Assembly (NCBI RefSeq): GCF_014490785.1
Contig: NZ_CP051488.1
Location: forward strand, 2,790,001-2,854,000
From: Kosakonia sp. SMBL-WEM22
GTDB lineage: Bacteria; Pseudomonadota; Gammaproteobacteria; Enterobacterales; Enterobacteriaceae
DNA: 64,000 bases
Reading direction: 5' to 3'
The notes beneath the pieces were generated by a model. That model was not told where the DNA came from and searched no databases. It saw only the letters and a program-made list of their open reading frames with translations. How positions within the stretch are numbered: the first letter of the stretch is position 1; each line of letters begins with the position of its first letter. Shown here piece after piece: positions 18,512 through 27,989 of this stretch. Both the position numbers and the translations under genes were made by a program.

Positions 18512-19090
18512 GTGGAGCAACCGGTGTTAACTCTGGATAACTTTTTATCGCGCTTTCAGCTGATGCGCCCGCAGCTTAATGCCGCCACCCTCAATGCGCG
18601 CCAGGCGGCGGTGCTGGTGCCAATCGTGCGGCGTAAAGAGCCGGGCCTGCTGCTGACCCAGCGCTCAGCGATGCTGCGCAAGCATGCAGGCCAGGTCGCT
18701 TTTCCCGGCGGCGCGGTCGACAGTACCGACGCCTCGCTTATCGCCGCCGCGCTGCGTGAAGCGCAGGAAGAGGTGGCGATCCCGCCGGAATCGGTTGAAG
18801 TGATTGGCGTCCTGCCGCCCGTTGATAGCGTCACAGGCTTTCAGGTCACGCCAGTAGTTGGCATTATTCCGCCCGATCTTCCCTGGCGCGCCAGCGAAGA
18901 TGAAGTGGCGGCGGTGTTTGAAATGCCGCTCGCCGAAGCGTTGCGGCTTGGGCGTTATCACCCACTGGATGTGCATCGCCACGGTAATGCTCACCGGGTG
19001 TGGTTATCCTGGTATGAGCATTATTTTGTCTGGGGCATGACGGCGGGGATCATCCGCTCGCTGGCACTGCAAATCGGCGTGCGCCCATAA
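18512..19090 (+). CDS. nudL: Nudix hydrolase NudL
   Basis: This 192-residue Nudix protein is also annotated as a CoA pyrophosphatase-like enzyme. The Nudix box runs from 'FPGGAVDSTDASLIAAAL' into 'REAQEEVAI', with the REAQEE catalytic core complete. The start is GTG at 18512, with AGAGGTAA inside the end of pabB, which suggests translational coupling. The true substrate in bacteria is not firmly established. Confidence 0.92.
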   Translation: MEQPVLTLDNFLSRFQLMRPQLNAATLNARQAAVLVPIVRRKEPGLLLTQRSAMLRKHAGQVAFPGGAVDSTDASLIAAALREAQEEVAIPPESVEVIGVLPPVDSVTGFQVTPVVGIIPPDLPWRASEDEVAAVFEMPLAEALRLGRYHPLDVHRHGNAHRVWLSWYEHYFVWGMTAGIIRSLALQIGVRP

Positions 19091-19265
19091 GGGCTATACT
19101 CTGATTTGCGCACTTTGTGACGGCGAACTCGCTATTAGTTTAATAGAGGCCAGCGATTAGTTTAATTCATGTGAATAGTTAACCTGCTGGCACCCTTCCC
19201 TCTTACACTATGCGCAGTTATTACATCGTTACTGGAAACCCAGTAACCCTGTCAGGAGTGTAAAT

Positions 19266-20630
19266 GTGATTAGTCTATTCGACATGTTCAAAGTGGGGAT
19301 TGGTCCTTCTTCTTCCCACACTGTTGGCCCGATGAAGGCCGGGAAGCAGTTCGTCGATGATCTGGTCGAAAAAGGCGTGCTGGAAAACACCACCCGCGTT
19401 GTGGTGGATGTTTACGGTTCCCTCTCCCTTACCGGGAAAGGACACCATACCGATATTGCCATTATTATGGGTCTGGCGGGCAACGAGCCGGCCACTGTCG
19501 ATATTGATGCGATCCCCGGGTTTATCCGCGATGTGGAAAACCGTGGGCGCCTGCTGCTGGCGCAGGGTCGTCATGAAGTCGACTTTCCGCAGAATGACGG
19601 CATGCGTTTTCACAGCGATAATCTGTCGCTGCATGAAAACGGTATGCGTATTACCGCCCTGAACGGCGACAACGTTGTATACAGCAAAACCTACTACTCC
19701 ATCGGCGGCGGCTTTATCGTTGATGAAGAGCACTTTGGTAAAGAGACCCTCGACTCCGTCTCTGTGCCCTACCCGTTCAACTCTGCGACGCAGATGCTGG
19801 AGTATTGCAAGCAGACCGGTCTTTCACTCTCCGGGATGGTGATGCAAAACGAGCTGGCACTGCACTCGAAAAAAGAGATTGAAGAGTACTTTGCCAACGT
19901 CTGGACTACGATGCGCGCCTGTATCGATCGCGGCATGAACACCGAAGGCGTGCTGCCGGGTCCGCTGCGCGTGCCGCGTCGCGCCTCTGCGCTGCGCCGT
20001 ATGCTGGTTTCCAGTGATAAGCTCTCCAACGATCCGATGATCGTTGTGGATTGGGTGAACATGTTTGCCCTCGCAGTTAACGAAGAGAACGCGGCCGGTG
20101 GTCGCGTGGTGACGGCGCCGACCAACGGTGCCTGTGGTATCGTGCCGGCGGTATTGGCCTATTACGACCACTTTATTGAATCCGTCAGCCCGGATATCTA
20201 TATCCGCTACTTCCTCGCTGCCGGGGCGATTGGCGCGCTCTATAAAATGAACGCCTCTATTTCCGGCGCGGAAGTGGGCTGCCAGGGCGAAGTGGGTGTC
20301 GCCTGTTCGATGGCGGCTGCGGGCCTGGCAGAGCTGCTGGGCGCAAGCCCGGAGCAGGTTTGCGTTGCCGCAGAGATTGGTATGGAGCACAACCTCGGTC
20401 TCACCTGCGATCCGGTCGCCGGCCAGGTGCAGGTTCCCTGCATTGAGCGTAACGCCATTGCCTCGGTGAAGGCGATTAACGCCGCGAGAATGGCCATGCG
20501 TCGCACCAGCGCGCCGCGTGTTTCCCTCGATAAGGTTATCGAAACCATGTACGAGACCGGGAAAGATATGAATGCCAAGTACCGCGAAACCTCGCGCGGT
20601 GGTCTGGCGATCAAAGTGCAGTGTGACTAA
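19266..20630 (+). CDS. sdaA: L-serine deaminase 1
   Basis: SdaA is an iron-sulfur L-serine dehydratase that turns serine into pyruvate and ammonia. Length is 454 residues, as in E. coli. The N-terminal beta domain starts 'MISLFDMFKVGIGPSSSHTVGP', and the C-terminal part has the conserved cysteines of the 4Fe-4S site ('GCQGEVGVACS', 'LTCDPVAG', 'VPCIERNA'). The start is GTG with a CAGGAG site. E. coli sdaA is activated by growth stress and by Lrp-linked signals. Confidence 0.97.
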   Translation: MISLFDMFKVGIGPSSSHTVGPMKAGKQFVDDLVEKGVLENTTRVVVDVYGSLSLTGKGHHTDIAIIMGLAGNEPATVDIDAIPGFIRDVENRGRLLLAQGRHEVDFPQNDGMRFHSDNLSLHENGMRITALNGDNVVYSKTYYSIGGGFIVDEEHFGKETLDSVSVPYPFNSATQMLEYCKQTGLSLSGMVMQNELALHSKKEIEEYFANVWTTMRACIDRGMNTEGVLPGPLRVPRRASALRRMLVSSDKLSNDPMIVVDWVNMFALAVNEENAAGGRVVTAPTNGACGIVPAVLAYYDHFIESVSPDIYIRYFLAAGAIGALYKMNASISGAEVGCQGEVGVACSMAAAGLAELLGASPEQVCVAAEIGMEHNLGLTCDPVAGQVQVPCIERNAIASVKAINAARMAMRRTSAPRVSLDKVIETMYETGKDMNAKYRETSRGGLAIKVQCD

Positions 20631-20643
20631 ACCCACCTCCCGC

Positions 20644-20672
20644 AGCGCCGTTCAGCCGAACGGCGCTTTTTT
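20644..20672 (+). terminator. terminator after sdaA
   Basis: The stem AGCGCCGTTC-AGCC-GAACGGCGCT is followed by TTTTTTA. Confidence 0.88.
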
Positions 20673-20794
20673 ACCCGCGATGCCACATATCAAGAATATT
20701 CCCCGCCGTTTGTGCATAAGCTGAGCAATTTCCCGCTACACTTTAACTGTGCTGGCATGGCAATCAGGCCAGGGATATTACGGGCGATCGGCGC

Positions 20795-22408
20795 ATGCAA
20801 ACGGCTCAGCGGATCATCAAAAGCTATCGACAGCGGCGCGCCACGGTTTGCGTACTGGCAGGCATTGTCGCGCTCATATTAACCCTCGCCTTTCGCTTTA
20901 TCTCCGAGCGCAACCTTAACCAGCAGCGCGTCGCCTCTTTTACCCACCATGCGGTGGTGAATTTTGATCGCCTGCTGCTGCCGCTGGAATCGACGCGCGA
21001 GACTGTTTCGCCGCTGGTCGGCAAACCGTGCGATGAGGTTCATCTGCAACTGCGCAAAATCGTCGCCAGCCTGCAGACGGTACGCTCCATTACGTTGGTG
21101 CACGATGGCCTACTCTACTGCTCAAGCATCTTTGGCGATCGCAGCGTTCCCGTCCACCAGCTCCAGCCGCGCCTGCCGGCGAAGACCTTCCTCCTGGTAC
21201 TCTCTACGGACCAATCCCTGCTGAAAGATCGCCCGGTGCTAATCGTCTGGTTCCCTACCGCTGCGGACGGGCAAAGCGGCGTGATGGAAGTTGTCAATAT
21301 TGAACTACTCAGCCGCTTGATGCTGGAGCCGCAGCCGCCCCTGATCACTCGTGTTGCGCTGTCGGTCGCCGGGCGGCATCTGATACAGGGAAGAGGCCTA
21401 CTGGAAAACTTACCGCTGGCCGATGATGAGAAGCGCTATCAGCGTACGTCACAATTTTTCCCCGTGACGGTAAGCGTCAGCGGCCCTGGTGCTACGCGAC
21501 TGGCGCTACAGCATCTGCCCTCACAGCTGCCGCTGGCGCTGATGCTCGGGCTTTTAACCAGCGTGATTACCTGGTTTACTACCGCCAACCGCATGAGCTT
21601 TGCGCGCGAGATCAATCTTGGCTTAACTGGCCGGGAATTTGCGCTCTTCTGCCAGCCGGTACTGAATGCGCAGAGCCTGAAATGCGTCGGCGTGGAGATC
21701 CTGTTGCGCTGGCACAACCCGCGTCAGGGCGCAATTTCGCCGGAAGTGTTTATTCCAATCGCCGAGGCGCAGCATCTGATTGCCCCGCTGACCCGTTATG
21801 TTCTGGCTGAGGTTCAGGCCCGCCTTCATCTCTTTCCGGTCGACGCCCACTTTCATATCGGCATTAATGCCGCTCCCAGCCATCTGCGCGATGGCGAGTT
21901 ACTAAAAGATTTGCACCGGTTGTGGTTTGTTCACCATCCGGTTCAGCAGTTGATTATTGAACTGACCGAGCGCGATGCGTTACAGGATGTCGATTCGCGC
22001 ATGATGCGCGAGCTGCACCACAATGGCGTGAAGATTGCGATTGATGATTTCGGCACCGGTAACAGCTCCCTGAGCTGGCTGGAGAAGCTGCAACCGGACA
22101 TCCTGAAAATCGACAAATCTTATACTGCGGCGATCGGCACCGATGCGGTGAACTCTAAGGTGACCGACATTATTATCGCGCTCGCACAGCGGCTGGATAT
22201 TGAACTGGTGGCAGAGGGGGTAGAGACCCCGCAGCAGGCGCAATATTTGCGTCAGCAGGGGGTGCAGTCACTGCAGGGATATCTGTTTGCACAGCCGATG
22301 CCGATTGAGAATTTCCCGGCGTGGTTAGCCGCTAATGCGACGCCAGCCGCGCATGGCGATCGGCTGGCACCGCTGATGACGATCGAGGATCACTCCTCTT
22401 CGTCGTGA
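20795..22408 (+). CDS. pdeD: cyclic di-GMP phosphodiesterase PdeD (YoaD)
   Basis: This 537-residue inner-membrane enzyme has a transmembrane helix near residues 17-37, a periplasmic CSS domain (motif 'CSS' in 'LYCSSIFG'), a second helix near 245 and a cytoplasmic EAL domain. The EAL signature reads 'GVEILLRW' and the metal motif 'AIDDFGTGNSS'; 'LVAEGVET' completes an active site. The CSS cysteines respond to DsbA/DsbB redox state in E. coli relatives, and dsbB is in this window. The last 19 bases overlap the yoaE 3' end. Confidence 0.94.
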   Translation: MQTAQRIIKSYRQRRATVCVLAGIVALILTLAFRFISERNLNQQRVASFTHHAVVNFDRLLLPLESTRETVSPLVGKPCDEVHLQLRKIVASLQTVRSITLVHDGLLYCSSIFGDRSVPVHQLQPRLPAKTFLLVLSTDQSLLKDRPVLIVWFPTAADGQSGVMEVVNIELLSRLMLEPQPPLITRVALSVAGRHLIQGRGLLENLPLADDEKRYQRTSQFFPVTVSVSGPGATRLALQHLPSQLPLALMLGLLTSVITWFTTANRMSFAREINLGLTGREFALFCQPVLNAQSLKCVGVEILLRWHNPRQGAISPEVFIPIAEAQHLIAPLTRYVLAEVQARLHLFPVDAHFHIGINAAPSHLRDGELLKDLHRLWFVHHPVQQLIIELTERDALQDVDSRMMRELHHNGVKIAIDDFGTGNSSLSWLEKLQPDILKIDKSYTAAIGTDAVNSKVTDIIIALAQRLDIELVAEGVETPQQAQYLRQQGVQSLQGYLFAQPMPIENFPAWLAANATPAAHGDRLAPLMTIEDHSSSS

Positions 22409-23949
22409 GCTGGCTGCTCTTTAACAATACGCACCAGATCGACCCGGTAGTCATTCGCTTCCATCACGGTGATATGCAGCGGCGCAATGGCAAAGGTTTC
22501 GCCTACCGGCGGGATCTGCCCGCGTGCGGCAATCACCAGACCGGCAACGGTAGCGATATCTTCCTCTTCATTGACGAAGTTATCGAGATCCAGCGTGTGC
22601 TGTAGCGCATGCAGGTCGGTAGTGCCTTTCACCAGCCAGCCGTCGCCGTCGGCAACGATCTCCGGCGTTTCGTCCGCATCGGGGAATTCACCGGCAATTG
22701 CCTCCAGCACGTCCAGCGGCGTCACCAGCCCCTGCACCACACCAAACTCATTGGTGACAATCACGAAGCTGCCGCGCGCGCGGCGCAATACCGCCAGCAG
22801 CTTGATCGGGTCGAGGGTTTCCGGCACCACAATCGCTGGCGAGCCAGAGGCGATGGCCGCCACATCGACGCCCTCTTCCAGCGACACCAGCAGCTCTTTG
22901 GCGCGCACGATACCGATCACTTCATCCAGTTCGCCACGGCAGACCGGGAAGAGGCTGTGTGGGGAAGAGAGCAGCTGCTGGCGGATCTCATCAACGCTCA
23001 GGTTGGCATCCACCCAGCTAATATCCCCGCGCGGCGTCATAATGCTGCGCAGCGAGCGGGAGGCCAGCGTCAGTACGCCGTTGATCATATAGCGTTCTTC
23101 TTCCGCAAACGCGCCTTCCGGCACCGTTACCGAGGCATCGCTGTCCGTCTCGGTTTGCGTCGCATTCTGACGACGACCGCCCATCAGACGCACAATCGCA
23201 TCCGCGGTGCGGGCACGCAGCGGCAGACGCGACTGGTTGCGCAAGAAGTTACGGCGCGCCACCTGGTTGAAGAACTCAATGATGATTGAGAAGCCAATCG
23301 CGGCGTAGAGGTAGCCTTTCGGAATATGAAAACCAAAGCCCTCTGCGACCAGACTCAGACCAATCATCAGCAGGAAGCTCAGACAGAGCACCACGACCGT
23401 CGGATGCTGGTTGACAAACCGGGTCAGCGGCTTCGAGGCCAGCAGCATTACCGCCATAGCGATCACCACCGCCGCCATCATCACCGGCAGGTGATTAACC
23501 ATACCGACTGCAGTAATCACCGCATCGAGGGAGAAGACCGCATCAAGAATGACAATCTGCGTCACAACCACCCAGAAGCTGGCGTAGCCTTTACCGTGTC
23601 CGCCATCATGGTCGCGGTTTTCAAGCCGTTCGTGCAGCTCTGTGGTGGCCTTAAACAGTAAGAAAATACCGCCCAACAGCATGATTAAATCACGGCCGGA
23701 GAAGGTAAGGTTCCACACAGAGAAGAGCGGCTGGGTGAGCGTCACCATCCATGAGATCAGCGACAGCAGACCAAGTCGCATCACCAGCGCCAGCGACAGA
23801 CCGATCAATCGTGCTTTATCGCGCTGCTTCGGCGGCAGTTTATCGGCAAGAATGGCAATAAAAACCAGGTTATCGATACCCAGCACGATTTCCAGCACAA
23901 CCAGCGTCAACAAACCGATCCAAATCTGCGGATCCATTAAGAATTCCAT
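22390..23949 (-). CDS. yoaE: TerC/CBS domain inner-membrane protein YoaE
   Basis: This 519-residue protein has an N-terminal TerC-type region with about seven transmembrane helices ('EIVLGIDNLVFIAILADKLP', and 'SLDAVITAVGM' with the conserved acidic pair). A CBS-pair domain ('RSIMTPRGDISWVD') and a C-terminal CorC/HlyC domain follow. TerC-family proteins are linked to metal export or metalation of exported proteins. The role of YoaE itself is not settled. Confidence 0.9.
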   Translation of the reverse strand: MEFLMDPQIWIGLLTLVVLEIVLGIDNLVFIAILADKLPPKQRDKARLIGLSLALVMRLGLLSLISWMVTLTQPLFSVWNLTFSGRDLIMLLGGIFLLFKATTELHERLENRDHDGGHGKGYASFWVVVTQIVILDAVFSLDAVITAVGMVNHLPVMMAAVVIAMAVMLLASKPLTRFVNQHPTVVVLCLSFLLMIGLSLVAEGFGFHIPKGYLYAAIGFSIIIEFFNQVARRNFLRNQSRLPLRARTADAIVRLMGGRRQNATQTETDSDASVTVPEGAFAEEERYMINGVLTLASRSLRSIMTPRGDISWVDANLSVDEIRQQLLSSPHSLFPVCRGELDEVIGIVRAKELLVSLEEGVDVAAIASGSPAIVVPETLDPIKLLAVLRRARGSFVIVTNEFGVVQGLVTPLDVLEAIAGEFPDADETPEIVADGDGWLVKGTTDLHALQHTLDLDNFVNEEEDIATVAGLVIAARGQIPPVGETFAIAPLHITVMEANDYRVDLVRIVKEQPAHDEEE

Positions 23950-24392
23950 GACAGGCTCCTGTTCAGGAAAACAGTATACGGCGCGCGAAAATGCGCAGGC
24001 GTGATGACATTAACTCTATTTGAAAGGGGGAAATGCGTGGCGTGAGACAGCCATAAAGTGAACTGACGTCGGTGACGATCCATACGATGGGCTACAGCCC
24101 TTTACTCCTGGTAACTTAAACGGAGGTTAAACATAGCAAAGAGCCTGGGTAGCTGGCAAAGATTTACCAGACTTTGCAAATTGTATGGATATTTTGCGCC
24201 GCAAAATTTCATTTTTATGAAAGCTAAATTACGGATCTTCATCACATAAATTATTTTTTCACTCTCTAAAATAATTCGCGAAAGTTCCTAAACTTCTCTT
24301 TGAGTTTATCTCTGAATCGATTCGCTTTTATGGGGCCGATTCACAATACATCCATCGCGTGGATGTTAACGACAAGAATAAGGAGGTAGCAA
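23950..24392. promoter_or_regulatory. yoaE-manX intergenic region with mannose PTS promoter
   Basis: These 443 bases hold no credible gene. The right part must contain the manXYZ promoter, since the manX start has its own AAGGAGG site. A TCACA half site at 24238-24246 could belong to a CRP site, but the left half is poor. Confidence 0.5.
24191..24207. promoter_or_regulatory. Mlc/NagC-type operator upstream of manX
   Basis: ATTTTGCGCCGCAAAAT is a perfect palindrome around one base and has the form of Mlc and NagC operators. E. coli manXYZ is repressed by Mlc (and NagC), so its position about 190 bases upstream of manX fits. Confidence 0.6.
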
Positions 24393-25367
24393 GTGACTAT
24401 TGCTATTGTTATAGGCACACATGGTTGGGCGGCAGAACAACTGCTTAAAACCGCCGAGATGCTGCTTGGCGAGCAGGAGAATGTCGGATGGATCGATTTT
24501 GTTCCCGGTGAGAACGCCGAAACATTAATCGAAAAGTATCAGGCGCAGCTGGCAAAGCTGGATACCAATCAGGGCGTGCTGTTTCTCGTTGATACATGGG
24601 GTGGCAGCCCATTTAACGCCGCCAGCCGCATTGTCGTCGATAAAGAGCATTATGAAGTGATTGCCGGCGTTAATATCCCGATGCTGGTTGAAACTCTGAT
24701 GGCGCGTGATGACAACCCAACCTTCGATGAGCTGGTGGCGCTGGCCGTCGAGACCGGACGCGAAGGCGTGAAAGCACTGAAAGCGCAGCCGGTGGAAAAA
24801 CCCGCTCCTGCTGCGGTTCAGCAGGCGGCAGCGCCGAAAGCCGCTACCTCCGCTAAACCGATGGGGCCAAACGACTATATGGTTATCGGTCTGGCTCGTA
24901 TTGATGACCGCTTAATCCACGGTCAGGTTGCCACCCGCTGGACGAAAGAGACCAATGTCACCCGCATTATTGTCGTTAGCGATGAGGTCGCTGCCGATAA
25001 TGTTCGCAAAACGTTGCTGACGCAGGTCGCACCGCCGGGCGTGACGGCTCATGTCGTTGACGTCGCAAAAATGATCCGCGTCTATAACAACCCTAAATAT
25101 GCCGGTGAACGCGTCATGCTGCTCTTCACTAATCCTACCGATGTCGAACGTATCGTTGAGGGCGGCGTAAAACTTACCTCGGTCAACATTGGGGGGATGG
25201 CCTACCGCCAGGGCAAAACTCAGGTTAACAACGCTGTTTCTGTCGATGAGAAAGATATCGCTGCGTTTCGCAAACTCAACGATCGCGGCATTGAGCTGGA
25301 AGTCCGTAAAGTTTCAAACGATCCGAAACTGAAAATGATGGATTTGATCAGCAAAGTGGCGAAGTAA
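24393..25367 (+). CDS. manX: mannose PTS EIIAB component
   Basis: ManX takes phosphate from HPr on H10 (IIA domain, 'VIGTHGWAAEQ') and passes it to the IIB histidine near residue 176 ('DDRLIHGQVATRW'), which phosphorylates the incoming hexose. An Ala/Pro-rich linker (about 135-160) joins the domains. Length is 324 residues with a GTG start and a perfect AAGGAGG site. It is the first gene of manXYZ, which takes up mannose, glucose, glucosamine and related sugars. Confidence 0.97.
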   Translation: MTIAIVIGTHGWAAEQLLKTAEMLLGEQENVGWIDFVPGENAETLIEKYQAQLAKLDTNQGVLFLVDTWGGSPFNAASRIVVDKEHYEVIAGVNIPMLVETLMARDDNPTFDELVALAVETGREGVKALKAQPVEKPAPAAVQQAAAPKAATSAKPMGPNDYMVIGLARIDDRLIHGQVATRWTKETNVTRIIVVSDEVAADNVRKTLLTQVAPPGVTAHVVDVAKMIRVYNNPKYAGERVMLLFTNPTDVERIVEGGVKLTSVNIGGMAYRQGKTQVNNAVSVDEKDIAAFRKLNDRGIELEVRKVSNDPKLKMMDLISKVAK

Positions 25368-25430
25368 CCGCGACGACCTGATTGACTCAGTTTTCACACT
25401 TACGTCTGATTTAGCTATAGGAGAAGTACA

Positions 25431-26231
25431 ATGGAGATTACCACTCTTCAGATTGTGCTGGTGTTCGTCGTCGCATGTATTGCCGGTATGGAGTCGATAC
25501 TCGACGAGTTCCAGTTCCACCGTCCATTGGTGGCGTGTACGTTAGTCGGTATCGTCCTTGGTGATATGAAAACCGGTATCATTATCGGCGGTACGCTTGA
25601 GATGATCGCGCTCGGCTGGATGAACATCGGTGCGGCGGTCGCGCCGGATGCCGCGCTGGCCTCGATTATTTCCACCATTCTGGTCATTGGCGGCCACCAG
25701 AGCATCGGTGCCGGTATTGCGCTAGCGATCCCGCTGGCGGCGGCAGGCCAGGTGCTGACCATCATCGTGCGTACCATTACCGTTGGTTTCCAGCACGCGG
25801 CAGATAAAGCCGCAGATAATGGTAACCTTACTGCCCTCTCCTGGATCCACGTCTCCTCTCTGTTTTTACAAGCGATGCGTATCGCCATCCCGGCGGTGAT
25901 TGTGGCTATCTCTGTCGGTACCAGCGAAGTGCAGAACATGCTCAACGCCATTCCGGAAGTGGTGACCAGCGGTCTGAATATCGCCGGTGGCATGATCGTG
26001 GTGGTCGGTTATGCGATGGTCATCAATATGATGCGCGCAGGCTATCTGATGCCGTTCTTCTACCTTGGTTTCGTGACGGCGGCCTTTACCAATTTCAACC
26101 TCGTTTCACTGGGTGTGATCGGCGCAGTGATGGCCATCCTCTATATTCAGGTTAGCCCGAAATACAACCGCTCCGCAGGCGGCGCTGCCCCAGCGCCTGG
26201 TACCAACGATCTTGATAACGAACTGGATTAA
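25431..26231 (+). CDS. manY: mannose PTS EIIC component
   Basis: This 266-residue membrane protein is the IIC channel partner of ManZ ('FGTLEMIALGWMNIG'-type motif, here 'GGTLEMIALGWMNIG'). It spans the membrane several times and forms the sugar path of the mannose permease, which is also used by phage lambda DNA and class IIa bacteriocins in related systems. It is preceded by AGGAG and followed by manZ. Confidence 0.97.
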   Translation: MEITTLQIVLVFVVACIAGMESILDEFQFHRPLVACTLVGIVLGDMKTGIIIGGTLEMIALGWMNIGAAVAPDAALASIISTILVIGGHQSIGAGIALAIPLAAAGQVLTIIVRTITVGFQHAADKAADNGNLTALSWIHVSSLFLQAMRIAIPAVIVAISVGTSEVQNMLNAIPEVVTSGLNIAGGMIVVVGYAMVINMMRAGYLMPFFYLGFVTAAFTNFNLVSLGVIGAVMAILYIQVSPKYNRSAGGAAPAPGTNDLDNELD

Positions 26232-26243
26232 CAGGTGAACGAC

Positions 26244-27095
26244 ATGGTTGATATGACGAAAACTCCGACTGAGAAAAAACTCACCCAGAGTGACATTCGC
26301 AGCGTGTTCCTGCGTTCTAACCTCTTCCAGGGCTCGTGGAACTTCGAACGTATGCAGGCGCTCGGCTTCTGCTTCTCGATGGTACCGGCGATTAAACGCC
26401 TCTATCCGGAAAATAACGAAGCCCGCCGTCAGGCGATTAAACGTCACCTGGAGTTCTTCAACACTCACCCTTACGTTGCCGCGCCGGTGCTTGGCGTGAC
26501 GCTGGCGATGGAGGAGCAGCGTGCGAACGGCGCAGAGATTGATGATGGTGCCATTAACGGTATCAAAGTCGGCCTGATGGGGCCGCTGGCAGGCGTCGGC
26601 GACCCGATTTTCTGGGGTACCGTGCGTCCGGTTTTTGCAGCACTCGGTGCCGGGATCGCCATGAGCGGCAGTCTGCTTGGGCCACTGCTTTTCTTCTTTC
26701 TCTTCAATATCGTGCGGCTTGCCACCCGCTACTACGGCGTGGCGTACGGCTATCGTAAAGGGATTGATATTGTTAAAGATATGGGCGGCGGTTTTCTGCA
26801 GAAACTGACCGAAGGGGCGTCAATCCTCGGCCTGTTCGTGATGGGGGCGCTGGTTAACAAGTGGACGCACGTCAATATTCCGCTGGTGGTATCGCAAATT
26901 ACCGACCCGACCGGTAAAACCACGGTAACGACGGTCCAGACCATCCTTGATCAGCTGATGCCGGGCCTGGTGCCGCTGCTGCTGACCTTCGCCTGTATGT
27001 GGCTGCTGCGTAAAAAAGTGAACCCGCTGTGGATCATTGTCGGCTTCTTTGTGATTGGGATTGCCGGCTACGCCATCGGCCTGTTGGGCCTTTAA
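26244..27095 (+). CDS. manZ: mannose PTS EIID component
   Basis: EIID is the second membrane subunit of the mannose permease. ATG 26244 gives 283 residues as in E. coli and has a CAGGTGA site; the GTG at 26235 is less likely. Family signatures are 'NFERMQALGFCFSMVPAI' and 'GLMGPLAGVGDPIFWGT'. It ends at a strong terminator. Confidence 0.96.
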   Translation: MVDMTKTPTEKKLTQSDIRSVFLRSNLFQGSWNFERMQALGFCFSMVPAIKRLYPENNEARRQAIKRHLEFFNTHPYVAAPVLGVTLAMEEQRANGAEIDDGAINGIKVGLMGPLAGVGDPIFWGTVRPVFAALGAGIAMSGSLLGPLLFFFLFNIVRLATRYYGVAYGYRKGIDIVKDMGGGFLQKLTEGASILGLFVMGALVNKWTHVNIPLVVSQITDPTGKTTVTTVQTILDQLMPGLVPLLLTFACMWLLRKKVNPLWIIVGFFVIGIAGYAIGLLGL

Positions 27096-27109
27096 ACGAC
27101 GTGGTTATG

Positions 27110-27140
27110 ACCGGGGGCGTTACTGCCCCCGGTTTTTTAT
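27110..27140 (+). terminator. terminator after manXYZ
   Basis: The stem ACCGGGGGC-GTTACT-GCCCCCGGT is followed by TTTTTTAT. Confidence 0.9.
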
Positions 27141-27153
27141 TTAAGGAGATAAG

Positions 27154-27612
27154 ATGACGATTACGGATAGCGTGCTGCTGCTGTTTGTCGCCGCCCTGCT
27201 GGCGTTCGCGATCTACGACGAAGTGGTGATGCCGCGTCGCAAAGGCGACACGCTGCTCACCGTTCCGCTGCTACGCAGAAGCCGTACCGATGGAGCCATT
27301 TTTGTCGGCCTGCTGGTTATTTTGATTTATAACAACAGTGTTAACGGCGGTTCATCATTAACCATGTGGTTATTATTTGCACTGGCGCTGCTGGGTATTT
27401 ACCTTTTTTGGATCCGCGCGCCGAAAGCCATCTTTAAATCACACGGTTTCTTCTTTGCTAATGCATGGATTGAATATAACCGCATCAAAGAGATGAATTT
27501 ATCGCAAGATGGCGTACTGGTGATGCAATTAGAACAGCGGAGGTTACTCATCCGTGTACGAAATATAGACGATCTTGAAAAAATCTACAGAGTATTGGTT
27601 AAAACTCAATAA
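27154..27612 (+). CDS. yobD: UPF0266 membrane protein YobD
   Basis: This 152-residue inner-membrane protein has three transmembrane helices in the first 90 residues, then a soluble basic C-terminus ('EQRRLLIRVRNIDDLEKIY'). It is nearly the same as E. coli YobD. It starts just after the manZ terminator, with AAGGAG. No function is known. Confidence 0.9.
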   Translation: MTITDSVLLLFVAALLAFAIYDEVVMPRRKGDTLLTVPLLRRSRTDGAIFVGLLVILIYNNSVNGGSSLTMWLLFALALLGIYLFWIRAPKAIFKSHGFFFANAWIEYNRIKEMNLSQDGVLVMQLEQRRLLIRVRNIDDLEKIYRVLVKTQ

Positions 27613-27659
27613 GTTAAACTATAGCTCTCTCCTTTTATACTGCACAAAAAAGGGGCTTT

Positions 27660-27679
27660 AATATAGCCTCTGCTATATT
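27660..27679. promoter_or_regulatory. MntR-type operator upstream of mntP
   Basis: AATATAGCCTCTGCTATATT has perfect 8-base arms around CTCT and matches the MntR box form (ATAGC..TGCTAT). E. coli MntR activates mntP when Mn is high, so this is the probable activator site. Confidence 0.65.
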
Positions 27680-27728
27680 TCCCATAAGAAATTACCTATG
27701 TTTATTAACGTTATTTTCACCTCATAAG

Positions 27729-27747
27729 CCGAATGACAATCATTATC
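27729..27747. promoter_or_regulatory. Fur-box-like site upstream of mntP
   Basis: CCGAATGACAATCATTATC matches 15 of 19 positions of the Fur consensus, with the core AATGA.AATCATTATC almost exact. It lies between the MntR box and the riboswitch. Iron control of mntP is inferred from this match only. Confidence 0.5.
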
Positions 27748-27814
27748 GGCAGGCAGCGCCATGAATATATGTCTGCTGTTGTTTTATATTCTAAAAATAT
27801 GGTAAGGTGCGTCC

Positions 27815-27923
27815 GTCGTTGGGGAGTAGCCGATTTCCGCTGCGCGGAGATGTACGTGTCAACATACTCGTTGCAAAACGTGGCACGTACGGACTGAACA
27901 TTTTCAGTCAGGCGAGACCATTG
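27815..27923 (+). promoter_or_regulatory. yybP-ykoY manganese riboswitch aptamer
   Basis: The conserved 'GGGGAGTAG' strand lies at 27821-27829, and the second conserved part 'CAGGCGAGACCATTG' ends near 27923. A long helix GTACGTG/CACGTAC lies between. E. coli mntP carries the same class of Mn2+-sensing riboswitch in its leader. Boundaries are estimated. Confidence 0.85.
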
Positions 27924-27960
27924 ACACACCAACTGCTGTTTACTGGGGGCAGTGGTGTGT
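27924..27960 (+). promoter_or_regulatory. hairpin between riboswitch aptamer and mntP start
   Basis: ACACACC-A-ACTGC pairs with GCAGT-GGTGTGT (12 base pairs with one bulge). No T-tract follows, so it is more likely part of a translation-control platform than a terminator. The mntP start lies 30 bases downstream. Confidence 0.5.
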
Positions 27961-27989
27961 TATATGGAACTCCCGGTCAGGACGCACAG

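Noticed and set aside
19824..20636. A 270-codon minus-strand frame inside sdaA
   Set aside because: It lies wholly within the conserved sdaA gene on the other strand; its His/Arg-rich composition is a shadow effect.
22390..22408. Overlap of the pdeD and yoaE 3' ends as a possible regulatory feature
   Set aside because: Convergent genes often overlap by a few bases; nothing else in the sequence suggests more.
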